Positions 24,377-36,665 of a DNA stretch of 64,000 nucleotides are shown here, piece after piece (position 1 is the stretch's first letter; every line of letters starts with the position of its first letter). The stretch is from Hyaloscypha bicolor E (Eukaryota > Ascomycota > Leotiomycetes > Helotiales > Hyaloscyphaceae), in NCBI RefSeq assembly GCF_002865645.1, contig NW_020194555.1, forward strand, positions 1,948,288-2,012,287, written 5' to 3'. The notes beneath the pieces were generated by a model, which was not told the origin of the DNA, made no database searches, and saw nothing but the letters and a program-made list of their open reading frames with translations. The position numbers and the translations under genes were made by a program.

Positions 24377-24595
24377 AAGAAAAGGGAAATAGAGAATAGG
24401 AGAGGATTTGCGATTTATACTCATTTTCTTTATTTCCTTAAGTTTTTATTCTAGGGATACGTCCCCAACTATTTATTATACCTATATTGGATTTTGGGCC
24501 TATATATTAGCTACTAAGACACACGCTAGCTAGCTAGCCATGCTATATAGTTCTAAACTAATAAAGTATATTAAAATAAAAAAATAAAAATAAAT
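24377..24595 (+). other. 3' UTR and A-rich tail of LINE copy C
   Basis: The conserved LINE 3' UTR includes gtccccaactatttatta, the ctagctagcc motif and gttctaaactaataaag, followed by an A-rich tail with interspersed T (about 24563-24595). Confidence 0.75.
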
Positions 24596-24599
24596 AAAT

Positions 24600-24790
24600 A
24601 AATATAATATTTAGAATTTAAAAAGCAAAATAAAAGATTCTTTATAAAAATAATTTAAAGCTAAAAAAAAGAAAACTAGAATATAAAAAGCTATAAAAAT
24701 ATATATATATTATAATATATTAATTTATAAAAAGCTTAGCTTTTTATATATTTTTAATATATTTTAAATATATTTTAAATATATTTAGAA
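24600..24790 (+). repeat. Left arm of an imperfect inverted repeat around a copia remnant
   Basis: Its reverse complement matches 26025-26216 over about 185 bases with moderate divergence; shared cores include agcaaaataaa and actagaatataaaa. The arms enclose the 1.2-kb copia remnant. Confidence 0.65.
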
Positions 24791-24794
24791 AATA

Positions 24795-24930
24795 ATAAAC
24801 CTGAAATAATAAAATATAAGTAATAAAATATAAGTAATAAAATATAAATAATAAAATATAAATAATAAAATATAAATATAAATATAATAATAAAATATAA
24901 ATAATAAAATATAAATAATAAAATATAAAT
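24795..24930. repeat. taataaaatataaa short tandem repeat
   Basis: About nine imperfect copies of a 14-base unit (taataaaatataag or taataaaatataaa). Confidence 0.8.
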
Positions 24931-24969
24931 ATTAGTTTATTAATAATATATATAAAATATAAATATATT

Positions 24970-26024
24970 AAAATTAATAAAGTTTTTTTTTAGAAATAAG
25001 AATTATAATATTATAATATTAATATATAATTCCTAAATCTATTAAGCTTAATAAAGTTTAGTTTACTAATTAAGTTATTTATAAAATATAAGATTATATA
25101 ATTATATTTCGTATTTTATATTTTATTATTTATATTTCATTTTTCGAGTTCTATAATTATATATATAACTTTTAAAGAAATAGTTATATTAATTAATATT
25201 AGAACCTTTTTAAAAATATAAAAAATAATACTTTTTTCTAATTATATATAAATTCTCTAATTTGGCCCAATATTAGATTTCTTAAATACTTTATATATTT
25301 ATATTACTTTTTAAGGTTTTAGTTATATATTAAAAGCTATAGCCTTTTATATTTAATTTTCATTTTTATAATATTCTCTTATTTTATATATTTATTTATT
25401 TTTATTTTATATATCCATTTCTTATTTTATTTATATTTTATTTATTTTTCTATATCTAATTATATTTTATTTATATTAATTAAATATTTAAAGATATTTA
25501 ATAACTTTAATTTTTTCTTAATTTATTTAATTTCTATAATTTCTTATTATTTATATATCTAATAAAAATATATTATATTAATTATTAGATATTTATTTCG
25601 AGTAATATCTAATTTAATAAAATATTTATATAATAATTTCGAATTTATATAAATAACTAATAAAAGTTCTATTTCTAATACTTTATTAATTATTAATTTA
25701 ATAAAAATACTTATATTAAAACTATAAGCTATATTATATAATTCTAAAACCAAAATACTTCTAGTAATTCTCTTATATTTAATAAAAAACTAGTAAATAA
25801 TATTAATATATCTAGTTTTATTTACTAGAACTAGAATATATTTAATTTATAAATAAAGTATTTATAAAAAGAATTAAATATAAGAATTCTTTTATTAGCT
25901 TTATAAATTTTAGTTATTTAATAATAATTTTAATTTATTATTAAATATATTTATTAAATACTTTAATATTAGTTTCTAAAGATTTAATAGCTTATATTAT
26001 AATTTCCAGATATTTCTTAAATAT
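24970..26024 (-). mobile_element. Second copia 3' remnant
   Basis: Similar to 4836-6000 over about 1 kb, and more AT-rich. The RNase H part lies at about 25850-25440 on the minus strand. The open piece 25753-25559 reads LELYNIAYSFNIS then IELLLVIYINSKLLYKYF, where the catalytic TDSK has become INSK. It lies between the inverted arms at 24600 and 26025. Confidence 0.6.
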
Positions 26025-26216
26025 ATATAATATAACCGCTTTATTAAAGAAATATATTTGAAATATACTAGAGATATTTAGAAAACTAAGCCTTTTTAAA
26101 ACTAGAATATTATAAAATATTTTTTTATAGCCTTTTATATTCTAGTTTTTTTTTCTTTAGCTTTAAATTATTTTTATAAGAAATCCTTTATTTTGCTTTT
26201 TAAGCTCTAAATATTA
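26025..26216 (-). repeat. Right arm of the imperfect inverted repeat
   Basis: Partner of 24600-24790 in opposite orientation. Confidence 0.65.
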
Positions 26217-29200
26217 CATTTGTAATAATATTTAAAGCTTATTTCTTTTAATTCTATAAAGAATTTTAAATAAACTAATTTAGAATTATTAGAAATATAA
26301 ATATTATTAAGATAATATAATCTTAGAAATATAAGTAATAGACTTTAAAATAATAAAAGTAAAAAACTTTAAAACCCTTAAAGAAATTAAATATTTATAT
26401 TTTTATAAATATATAATAGTAATATATTAGAAACTTTTTTAAAACCCCGAAAATTAAAAAATCTTAAATAAAGACTATTTTTTAATTAAGTTCTAGAATA
26501 ATAGATATTTATAAGCTAATAATTTAATTATTATTCTTAAGCTTTATTTTATAATTTTATAGGCCTTATATATATACTAATAATAAGATTATTAAAGAAA
26601 ATATAATAAGTTAAATTTTTAGAATATTATATAATTCTAAATAATATTAATTTTTTCTAAAACTTTTATTAGTTTAAATTATTCTATTAGTAGCTCTTTT
26701 TAAATTAAATATTCTATTAATATTTTTAGAGGTTTTTTAAATAAATTTATTAAAAAAAAGGCTTTTTCTTTTATTAAAAAGCTTCTATATACTAATTAGT
26801 TTATTATTATTAAATAATTATATAAATAAACTAAAAAAAACTAATTATTTATTTTTAGATATTAATTTAATTATTATTAGCTATTAGGAAAATCTTAAAA
26901 AAGCTATTTTATATAAAATAAGCTATAGAAATACTAAAAGCCTTTTCGAGAATATTAAGGTTTATAATACTAAGCTTAAAAATAATATTAAATATTATAT
27001 AACTATAATAAATCGGTTTATAATAATTCTAATTACTTTTATTTTATTTATTTCTATTATTTCTATAGTTCTATCTATTTGAAATTTCTTTTAAAAAGAA
27101 TTCCAAATTATTTAGAATTTATTTCTATTTAGAATTTCTTATATTTTATACTTTTTTTTTTATAGAAATATTAGAATTACTAAGCTTCTAGATCTAATTT
27201 TCTTTATTAGAAATTATATTATTTTTAATAACTAGCTAGTTTAGATTAAAAATAAGCTATAAGGAAATACTAATTTATATTTTTTAAAAAATCTTAAAAT
27301 TATTTATATTTCTAATAGATTTACTAGTAATACTTTTATTCTAACTAATTCTTATATAAATAAGAATAATTCAAATTAATATTATTAGTTTTTAAAGTTA
27401 TATTTTTATTTAAAAAAGCTATATTCTAATTCTAATAAAATATAAAATTCTTATTATAATTTTAGTAAGCTTTAAATATATTTTAGTAAATAATTAGATA
27501 GTAAGCCTATATTAGGAAACTATAACTCCTATATTAGATAAAGTATATATATAGGCCAGCTACTACTTTTATAGAATATAAAAATCTTATAATTCTATTC
27601 TTTATTTCTTTTTCTTTTTTCTTTCTTTCTAATAATCTAATAACCTCTATCTTATAATACTTAGTATTTACTTTTTATATATATTTAGCCCTTCTATTTA
27701 GATTCTATTCTTTTTAACTAGACTTCTCTAATTAGCTATATTATAGCTAAGAAAATAATACTAATAAGATATAAAATAGTTTTAACTAGAATTTATAATT
27801 TCCTCTATTACTTTAATACTATTAAGTAGCTAAATAGCTATAATATTATAAATCGCCTTATAAGCTACTTTATACTAGCTAAGTTATAAGCTTTCTATAT
27901 TCTAATATTCTTATAATCTATCTTATTATTATATTATAACCATTTCTTATAATATAATAATATCTTATAATAATATAGTCTGGTCTTCTATCTAGCTATA
28001 CTATAAGTAAATAATATATAGGCAGCTTCTTATAAATTTCTTTATACTATAATATATTTCGTATTTATTTAATTATATAGATTTGAGTTAATTTAAAATA
28101 AAAAGATTATATAGAATTCTAATAGAATATTACTTATATTTATTAAAGATATATTAATTAGATTATAATAGCTAAAATACTAATAAAAAATATCTATAAT
28201 ATATGAGGTTATCTAAAGCCTTTAAATAAATAAATAAAATTAATATCCGAAAATATATAACTTCTTTTTTCCTTTAACTACTTCTGCCTTCTTATCTAGC
28301 TTTTTATAGTCTTATTAATAATTGAGAAAAAATATTAAGATTAGTTAATTATAGTAGATAGTAAAATAAAAATAGTAATTATAGAAGAATAATAGGTATC
28401 TTCTAATATAAGAATATAGAATTCAAGGTCTTAGATACTAGTAGCTATAGTAAATCTTTATATATATAAAGAGTAGTATTAATACTAAGATATTTTTAAT
28501 TATAGATATATTAAAAAAGGAAAGAGAATAATATATTAGAAATATATAATAGACTATAGAAAGTATTTCTATTCTTAAAAATAATATAAAATAGCTATAT
28601 AAGTTCTGGTTTCTTTTTATTTATTATCTTTCTATAATCTAGTTTCTATAGCTAATAATAAATAGAAAATTTCTTAAATACTTTCAAATATTTCTATATA
28701 TTTAAAATAGTTATTTTAGCCTTTAAACTATATATTTATATACTAATTACTTTATATTTCAAAAAAGTAATAAGCTACTATAATTAGTATTTTTAATAAG
28801 CTCTAGTATATTAGTTTAAATAATATAAAACTTAATATACTATAATTAGTAATAACTAATAACTATAAAAATAATAATCTTAAAATTCGAAATAAGTTCT
28901 AAAATCGAGATATTTAATTAATAATAATTATAACTAATTTTAGATATCTAAAAGTAAGAAATAGTATAATTACTAATTATAATAATAATAATAATAATTT
29001 CGATCTTTCCTCTATTAAATAACTATTATATACTATATTATAGAAAGAGAGTTTTATAATAAAGAACTAGTTTTTAAATAATATAATATTCGAAATTAGA
29101 AATAGAATTTCAAATAAGAAAGATAGCTCTTTTAATAATAATAGGTTAGTACTAGATAATAATCCAAGTAATATTTCAGGTAAATATAATTTTTATTTTC

Positions 29201-30195
29201 TATTATAGAAACAGATAAATAGTTTTTCTAATATAATATAGGAAATCTAATTATATTACTAGATAATAATAACTTAAAAGCCTCTAAAGCTAAAGTTAAT
29301 AATAGTAGTCTTTATACTAAAAGTATAATAGTAAATAAGAATCTTTTTAATAGTCTAGAAACTATTATTTATTTAATAATTCCGGTATCTTCTAATTCTA
29401 ATATATAATATAATATTAATAACTTATTTAAAATAGTAAAATATTTATAGTATTCTAAATCTAATTCTTTAATATTTAATTCTATATACTATTATATATC
29501 TTCTATTTCTAGTATTTTAAATAAACTATTATATAATTATACTAGTATAATAAATTAATATATAGCCTATATTAAATCTAAGGCTATATTATTCCCTTCT
29601 ACTTATTTTTATAATTACTCTTCTAATTATCTTTCTATAGTTTAAAATATAATAGACAAGTATAAGCTAGTATATTCTATACTAAATTCCGATATTTTTA
29701 ATAAAAAGGAAAGATAGTAATAAGAAAAAGAGAAATAGAATAATTGAATCTATAATAATAATAATAAAAATAATAAGCAAATATAGTAGGAAATAAAAGA
29801 AAATATAATAGTAATACTAATATCTGAAAAAGTTAATAATATTTATTTATTTAATAAGAATAAAAGCTTAAAGCTAGCTATTTATAATTTATTTCTAGAA
29901 TCAAGTTAGGATAAATTAGAGAGCTATAATAGTAATTATAGTAATAATAAGCTTAATAGTAATCCCGTATTAATTAATATAAATAGGAAACCATATCTTA
30001 CTAAATAGAAATAATTATTCTTATCTAATAACCCAATATATAAGAAATACAAATACTATCTTAAATAGAGATCTAATTTCTAATATAGATTATATATTAA
30101 ACTTTATTAGTACTTTTCGAAATTATATTTCTTTCTTAATTATAGTTTAAGAGTTATTATAGTATCTAGTACTAAGAAATAATTACTTTTACTAG

Positions 30196-30198
<3 letters not shown>
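26217..30198. other. Unassigned RIP-like AT-rich block
   Basis: About 4 kb with no open frame of note and no family I can name. Plus-strand translation around 28900-30180 reads as charged, Asn/Ser-rich sequence with TAG/TAA breaks, which could be the relic of a long protein. The part before the LINE insertion (about 29990-30110) gives a short Lys/Tyr/Arg-rich stretch. I see no terminal repeats. LINE copy D is inserted at its right end. Confidence 0.4.
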
Positions 30199-30232
<34 letters not shown>

Positions 30233-30439
30233 CCTTTTAATGTGCTTTATTAGTTTAGAACTATATAGCACGGCTAGCTAGCTAGCGTGTGTCTTAGTAG
30301 CTAATATACAGGCCCAAAATCCAATATAGGTGTAATAAATAGTTGGGGATATATCCCGGAAATAGTAATAGTAAGGAAATAAATAAAATAAATATAAATC
30401 GAGTTTCCTTCCTTATTCCCTAAATCTTCTTTATTTCTT

Positions 30440-33400
30440 AAATTCCCTTTATCTCTAAATCTCCTTTTTTCTCTATTCTTTTTCTACTATTTCTACTTCC
30501 TTTCTTTGGTTAGTATGCCATTTCCTTATATATATACTAGTTTCTTTTAAGAATATTAGTATGTTTACTATTCCGATTTCCGTATATAGAAGTAGCCGTA
30601 AATTAAAAGCACTAGCCTCTAAGCTTTCTTTAAATTAACTAAATAGTCTATTTCGCTCTTCTTTATATAGCGTATAATATAAAAGAAGGTGCTTTGTATT
30701 CTTAGTCTTCCCGTATTTGTATTTATTATTAGATACTATATTTAGCCTATATAAATAGGACTTTAAATATCCATGGCCTAGCTTTAATTAGAAGAAGGCA
30801 CTAGCTAGGGGCCTAAGTATTCCTAAAAGTAGGTTTATCTTTTTGGATACTTTCCACGGATATATATTACTATATAATTCTAGCTGGGTTTTTGGTTTAG
30901 TATAAGATTCTAGAAGTAGTCTATACTCTAGTTTCTTAACTTTATTAATTTCAACTCCTAAGAAAGTAAAGGAGGTTTTTACTAATTCAGGGTTTAATAT
31001 AGTAATAGTAGTACCTATTTTGGCTAGTTTGTCTGCTTCTTTGTTCCCTACTATATCTATATGCCCTGGAACCCAGATTAGTTCTATATTAGCCCCTTTA
31101 GCTTTAAGGGCCTTAGTAGCTAATATAGCTCTAATCTGTTAGCTTTGGCCTGGTTTATTAGAAGGAGTTTTTAATTATAGTAAACTAGCTTAGTTATCTA
31201 TATAGATATTAAAAAGCTCTCCTTTCTTTACTATACTACTAGCGTATTTAATAGCCATAGTAATGCCTTCTAGTTCTCTATTATAGACTATAGTACTAGC
31301 TCCTATATTTCGGCTTTCTTTATATTTAGCTATAACCGGAATATAAGAAGTTTCATAATTATAGACTGCGAGCCCTAGGCCTATTCCCGTTCCTTTTTCA
31401 GTTTAAGATCTATTTATATATATAGATAGTACGGAGCTATTATTATATAAAGTCTTTAAGTAGAGATTATGTAATATAGTAGTCTCTTCCTTTGGCTATC
31501 TGGATATAGTAATTTTATAAGGTATTTCTTTGTCCCAAGGGATAAAGTAAAAGTGCCTTATAGTCTCTAAATCTTTAGGGTCTATAAGGTCTCTTATAGA
31601 ATTAACTATAATTTCAATTTGAGACATTTTAGTCATGTGATCTTGCTTTAGATCGGTATTTAGATTATAAATAGAATTTATATCTGATTCTATTTCTTCT
31701 AAATCCCTAGATCTTTGGAAGGACTTCTCGAACTTTAGTCTAATAGGGTGTTTTAGACTTAATTTCAGGATACGGAAGGCATATTAATGACGACTATAGT
31801 TTAGCCTTATAATAGGTAGAACTAAAGCTGATTCGACCTCTATAGGGATAATAGGAGCAGTTTTAAAGACTCCTAAGGCTTTCCTTAGGGCTAGGTTCTG
31901 AATGGCTTATAAAGGCCGAATTTGAGCTTTGCTTTCTGTCTTCTACTATAGTATAGAACTATAGTCTATTATACTAGTAATATAGGCTAAATATAGCTGT
32001 CTAATTATAAAAGGAGATAAACCGCGCGATATATTCATAAGTCTCTGTACCCTATAAAAGGCTTGTTTTGCTTTAGAAGCCCTATAGGCTATATGTTCCT
32101 TAAATCTGAGATTTTCGTCGAAATACATTCCTAGCCATTTAACTACTTTACTAGGAAAAACTAGGTTCCTATTTAAAAGAGTTAAATTAGGCTTATTTTT
32201 GGAATTATTAAAATGAATTAGATCTGTTTTATCTAAATTAAAGCTAATAGTATTTTTTTTCTCTAGTTCGAAAATATCCTTTACTTCCCGCTCTAAGGTC
32301 TTAATATTCTTTTTTAGACTTTTAGAAGCAGTAGTAAGGAATATATTATCTAAATAGAAGTAGGGATTAATATTAATATTTCTAGACTTAAATAAATCTC
32401 GGATATAAATCAAGAATAGTATAGGTAATATAGGGCTATCTTATGAAATGCTAGTAAGTATAGACTTAAATACTTTAATATTATTATTAAAAGCTAGTTA
32501 TAGTACCCGGTTATCTAGGAATAATAATACCCATAGAATAAGGCTAGTAAGTAGTAATAAACTAATTATAATCTGTAATAGCCTATTCTTGGACACGTGA
32601 TTAAAGGCACCTTTAATATCTAGAAAGAGAGTACTAGTTTTCAGCTTATAGGACTTATTAGTTTCTACTTTATTTTATAATAGTAAAGCAGTATTAATAG
32701 CTGACTTGTGGAGCCTATTACCTATTTGGGAAGAGTATAATAGGTTACTAGTCTCGGCTAAATAGCTAAGTCGCCTAGCTAGTATTCTTTCAGAAACCTT
32801 CCCTAAGTAATTAAGTAAAGAAATAACTCGATATGCCTTAGGTAGGGAATAGTTTGGTTTTCCTAATTTCTTTAAAATAAAGCTAGTAGCTTGTTTCTAG
32901 ACTTTAGGATAGTATTTCTTATTAATAAATAAGAAATATAGCCTATAAAAAATGTTTGGAGTAGCTCTATAGGCGTGAATTATAATCTCTTGAGTAATTA
33001 AGTCTGGTCCCGGGGTTTTCCCCTTTATCTTAGAAATACATGCTTATTCTAGCTCTATTTTAGATAAAATAGGCCAGTCCTACTTTAAACTAGGCCTATA
33101 GTTTATTAGACTAATAGGCTTAGTATTTGGAGGTAGTAAGAAAAGCTCAGTTCTAAAGATATTATACTTCTCTTAGAAAGTTAATTTTAGCTTATTTAAA
33201 CTATTACTATCTAAGATACTAGGAATAGGTTAATATATAGTATCTTTAGTATATTTCATAGCTTTAAAAATCGACTGGGAGTCTTTATTCTCTAAGAACT
33301 TATTCTAGTATACTTGTTTAGTACTTTTAATAGAATTAAAATAGGTATTTCTAGTATTTTAGAGTTCTTATTTATAGAGAGTATACCCTAAAGCTTTAAA

Positions 33401-34381
33401 CTTACGGCTATAATATAGTATTAATTTACATAAGGTTTTTAAGTCTTTATTTTACTAGGATTTGAAATACGGACTAGTAATAGATTTTGGAATACTATTA
33501 CTAGCTGCTTTTACTATTCTATTTATAAAATCTTCTACTAATAGATCTAGTTCTTGATTTCCAGGTATACTACTAAGTAAAAAGGGCATATTTTCAAGGC
33601 TATTAATAAGGTAGCTTGTAAATTTAGCCTAGTCTGCTTTCTTAGTATTAAATCTAACTGGATTAGAACTAGAAATATAAGATGATTTACTAATAGTAAA
33701 TAGGACCCTAAAGTAATTAGAACCTAAGTCTGGGAGTACTTGCTAGTCTTTAATCTTAGTTATAATTCTACTAGTAGTAAAACTTAAGTCTAATATAGAA
33801 AAAATAGATATATATAGTCTATAGAAGGTATCTTCCCTTATTTTATTTAATAGCTTTAAAGAGTAATTCTCTATTAAGCTAATTAAATAAATAGTATAAG
33901 TGCTTTAAGGTTTAAGGAAGTCTTACTAAGAATAATATATATTAAAATCGCCTAATAATAGAGTACTATTATAGAGAGTATTAGGTAAAATATCCTCTCT
34001 TAGTATAGTTAATAAACTATTAGGGTCTTCTGAATAAACTATATTATAGAGATTAATTAGCTGCATTTTTAGTATACCTAGACTTAAGTCTATAATTAAG
34101 TAATCGGGATTACTTAGTGAGTTTTGGGCTAGACTAGCTTGTAATTCACGAGCTACGTAAAATAGAGTTCTAGGCCTTAAGATACCGTAATTCGGGAGTA
34201 TTTAGAAATAGCTAGGGTATATAATAGAATAATATTCCCGATTACTATTCCCTGCTATTATCTAGGGTTCCTGGATTACTAGGACTTTAATATCCAGTTC
34301 TATAGCTATTTATAAGACATTCTTAGTAATAGAACTACTATAATTTATATTAATTTATAGTACTTTAATATAACTACTTAT
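30440..34381 (-). pseudogene. LINE ORF2, copy D
   Basis: The ORF2 remnant runs from the mutated start (34381, ATA instead of ATG) down to about 30440; the exact stop is not resolved. The longest surviving open piece, 32413-31946, covers the RT active-site region. There the box reads YLDN instead of YLDD, a G-to-A change that destroys the catalytic aspartate pair. It continues with FLTTASKSLKKNIKTLERE and FKEHIAYRASKAKQAFYR. The endonuclease and RNase H regions are recognisable but full of stops. Confidence 0.8.
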
Positions 34382-34890
34382 TAATAGTAATAATAGGGGT
34401 AGTAGTTTGTTTTATTACTAAGTAGACCTCATATAGCTTAGAACTAGCTAAGTGAGTAGTACTTAAGTAATTAGAGTATTTAGTAATTAAGTAAGGGTAT
34501 TTTTTGCCTTTCTTTTTATAAATAGGGCAAAAATAGTTCTTAGTTATATAACTCTCTCTATATAATAAATACTTAGGGTTCTTTTTGTAAATAGAATCTA
34601 AGTGCCCGTATCTTATATATTTTAAATACTATATAATACTAGAAGTAGTATGGTATTTTATTACTTTAGCAGAAATCCCGGCTATAAGGAGTCTATTTTT
34701 AATAGCTCTATTAGCTTAGTTCTCGGTTAGAAATACTACTACTACTAAGCCGGCTCTTTATAGGCCTGAGTCTCTCTTTTCCTTAGAAATAGCCTAGTAA
34801 GGTTAGCTAATAGGCTCTAGTCCCTTATTAAAGGTCTTGATTTCTTCTAGGACTAAGTTTATTCCTTCGGGTATATTAAACTCACGAATA
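34374..34890 (-). pseudogene. LINE ORF1 3' part, copy D
   Basis: C-terminal part of copy D ORF1, from the point where copy E entered (34890) to the TAG at 34374-34376. The zinc-knuckle cysteines are largely lost. Confidence 0.75.
34881..34890. repeat. Target-site duplication of LINE copy E, left half
   Basis: ctcacgaata, up to 13 bases if the preceding A's are counted. It recurs directly after the poly(A) of copy E at 40949-40958. Copies A and B carry the same ORF1 sequence uninterrupted (11012 and 17772). Confidence 0.9.
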
Positions 34891-35030
34891 CAATATTATT
34901 TTTTCCGGTTTTTTTTACTTCCCTTACTTTCACACCCACACTTCACCCACCTTCAGAACTCACTCAATACACCTCAGCCCTTTGGCCCCAGGCTCTAGAA
35001 CCTACTATAAGTAGAGCTAGAACAGGCTAA

Positions 35031-36665
35031 ATGGCCCCCCCTGACCCCCCGGGCTCTAGCCCCCCTCCCATCGACTTTCAAGAGCTCGGAGAGCTTCCAG
35101 AGGGCCCTAGCGAGGAACTAGAGCTACCCACTAGCTCCCCACTAGCCCGGTTTAGCCAGGGAGCTCAATTCGCATTCAATTTAGCTATAAATCTAATCTT
35201 TTTAGACGAACTCGCAGCCCCTTTTCCTTAGCCTAATTTAGCTAGTGCGGCTCGACTAAGCCGCCTCCAGAACGGGCTAAAGCGTGGCCCTAGCGCGAGT
35301 AATATTAATAGTAATATTAATAAGGAATACTAAAACCACGGAAACTACTACTAATACCAAAATCAAGCTTCGAATAAAGCTAAATTACTAATTCATTAAG
35401 CCCGGGACTTAATAGTCAAAGCTATTACTATTACCCCGTCATATGACTAGTAATCTCGACTACTAGATTTAGTAGAAATCTTTAGGGAATACACAGAATT
35501 TGGCCGTATCCGCTATACTAGTACTTTACTAGCTTTACAGGTAGCGAACCTCAAAAATGCCACTAAACGGATCGAAATTTAGTCAAGAACTCAAGCCAAG
35601 CTAGCTACTTAAGTTAAAACTACCTCCGAAAAGCCTACTTGGGCTAAAATCGCTACTCAAGAACCACAAATATACTCGGAATTATACTCGGAAAAGGACT
35701 AGACTTTAGTATTATATACTAAGTCTAAAAATCAGGGAGGAAAAGGCCCTAGTATACTTACTAGTAGCGGTAGTACTCGTGGCACTAATAAACCACCCAG
35801 TGCACGTGATACTAGTGGTTCTGGTGCTCGTAATACCAGATCTATAGCCCTCTCTAGGAAATGCACCTTCCTACTAGCTTATATAGAGCAGGCTAGCTCG
35901 TTCTCTGCTATTTTAACTCGCAATTCGCTTAATACTGCTTTCTGCTCTAAGGGAATTAAGGGACTAGTAATCTTTATAGTTTCTCTTTTCTCAAAGAGTA
36001 ATATTATAGTTAATACTACTCCCGAATTTAACTCTAACTTTCTGGTTCAAAATTAAGCTATTATAAAAGGGGTACTTCCCTTAGTTATAAGCGTATAAAA
36101 AGAAGAATCTTAGTATAAAGTTATTATTCACGGTTTACCTATTCGTGAGTTTAATATACCCGAAGAAATAAACTTAGTTCTAGAAGAAATCAAGACCTTT
36201 AATAAGGGACTAGAGCCTATTAGCCAGCCCTATTAGGCTACTTCTAAGGAGAAAAGAGACTCAGGCCTCTAGCAAGCCGGTTTAGTAGTAGTGGTATTCC
36301 CTACCGAGATTTAAGCTAATAGAGCTATTAAAAATAGACTTCTTATAGCCGGGATCTCTGCTAAAGTAATAAAATACTATACTATTTCTAGTACTATATA
36401 GTATACTAGGTATGCAGGATACGGGCACTTAGATTCTATTTGCAAAAAGGAACCTAAGTGCTTACTATATAGTAAGGGTCACGTGACTGAGAACTATTTT
36501 TACTTTATCTATAAGAAGAAGAGTAAAAAATGCCCCCACATAACTACTAAATACTCTAATTACTTAAGTACTACTCACTTAGCTAGTTCTAAGCTATGTG
36601 AGGTTTACTTAGTAATTAAAAAAGCTATTACTACTATAATTCCTACTATTACTATTAATGAGTAG
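35031..36665 (+). pseudogene. LINE ORF1 (gag-like), copy E
   Basis: The frame has 544 codons plus TAG and is phase-consistent from the ATG at 35031 to 36665. The N-terminus is proline-rich (MAPPDPPGSSPPPIDFQELG), and the first 66 codons are open. A Ser/Thr/Gly-rich linker lies near 35750-35860. The knuckle region has lost cysteines (YTRYAGYGHLDSIC and following). Many TAG/TAA stops interrupt the middle. Role inferred from the family: RNA-binding component of the retrotransposition particle. Confidence 0.85.

Larger units (their letters stand above)
6102..24595 (+). mobile_element. Tad1-like LINE copy C, interrupted by nested insertions
   Basis: One plus-strand LINE reassembles from four pieces. 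These are 6102-6208 (5' UTR), 12269-13045 (rest of the 5' UTR and ORF1 start), 19018-20757 (end of ORF1, start of ORF2) and 22442 to about 24595 (rest of ORF2, 3' UTR and A-rich tail). Copy A interrupts it after 6208, copy B after 13045, and an inverted repeat pair after 20757. Copies A and B are flanked by duplicated target bases of copy C. About 1.1 kb of ORF2, compared with copy E, is missing at the inverted pair. RIP damage is heavy in the right-hand part. It must predate copies A and B. Confidence 0.85.

Noticed and set aside
24242..24424. 60-codon minus frame of Tyr/Phe-rich sequence
   Set aside because: Antisense of the acidic repeat tail of LINE ORF2 in copy C.
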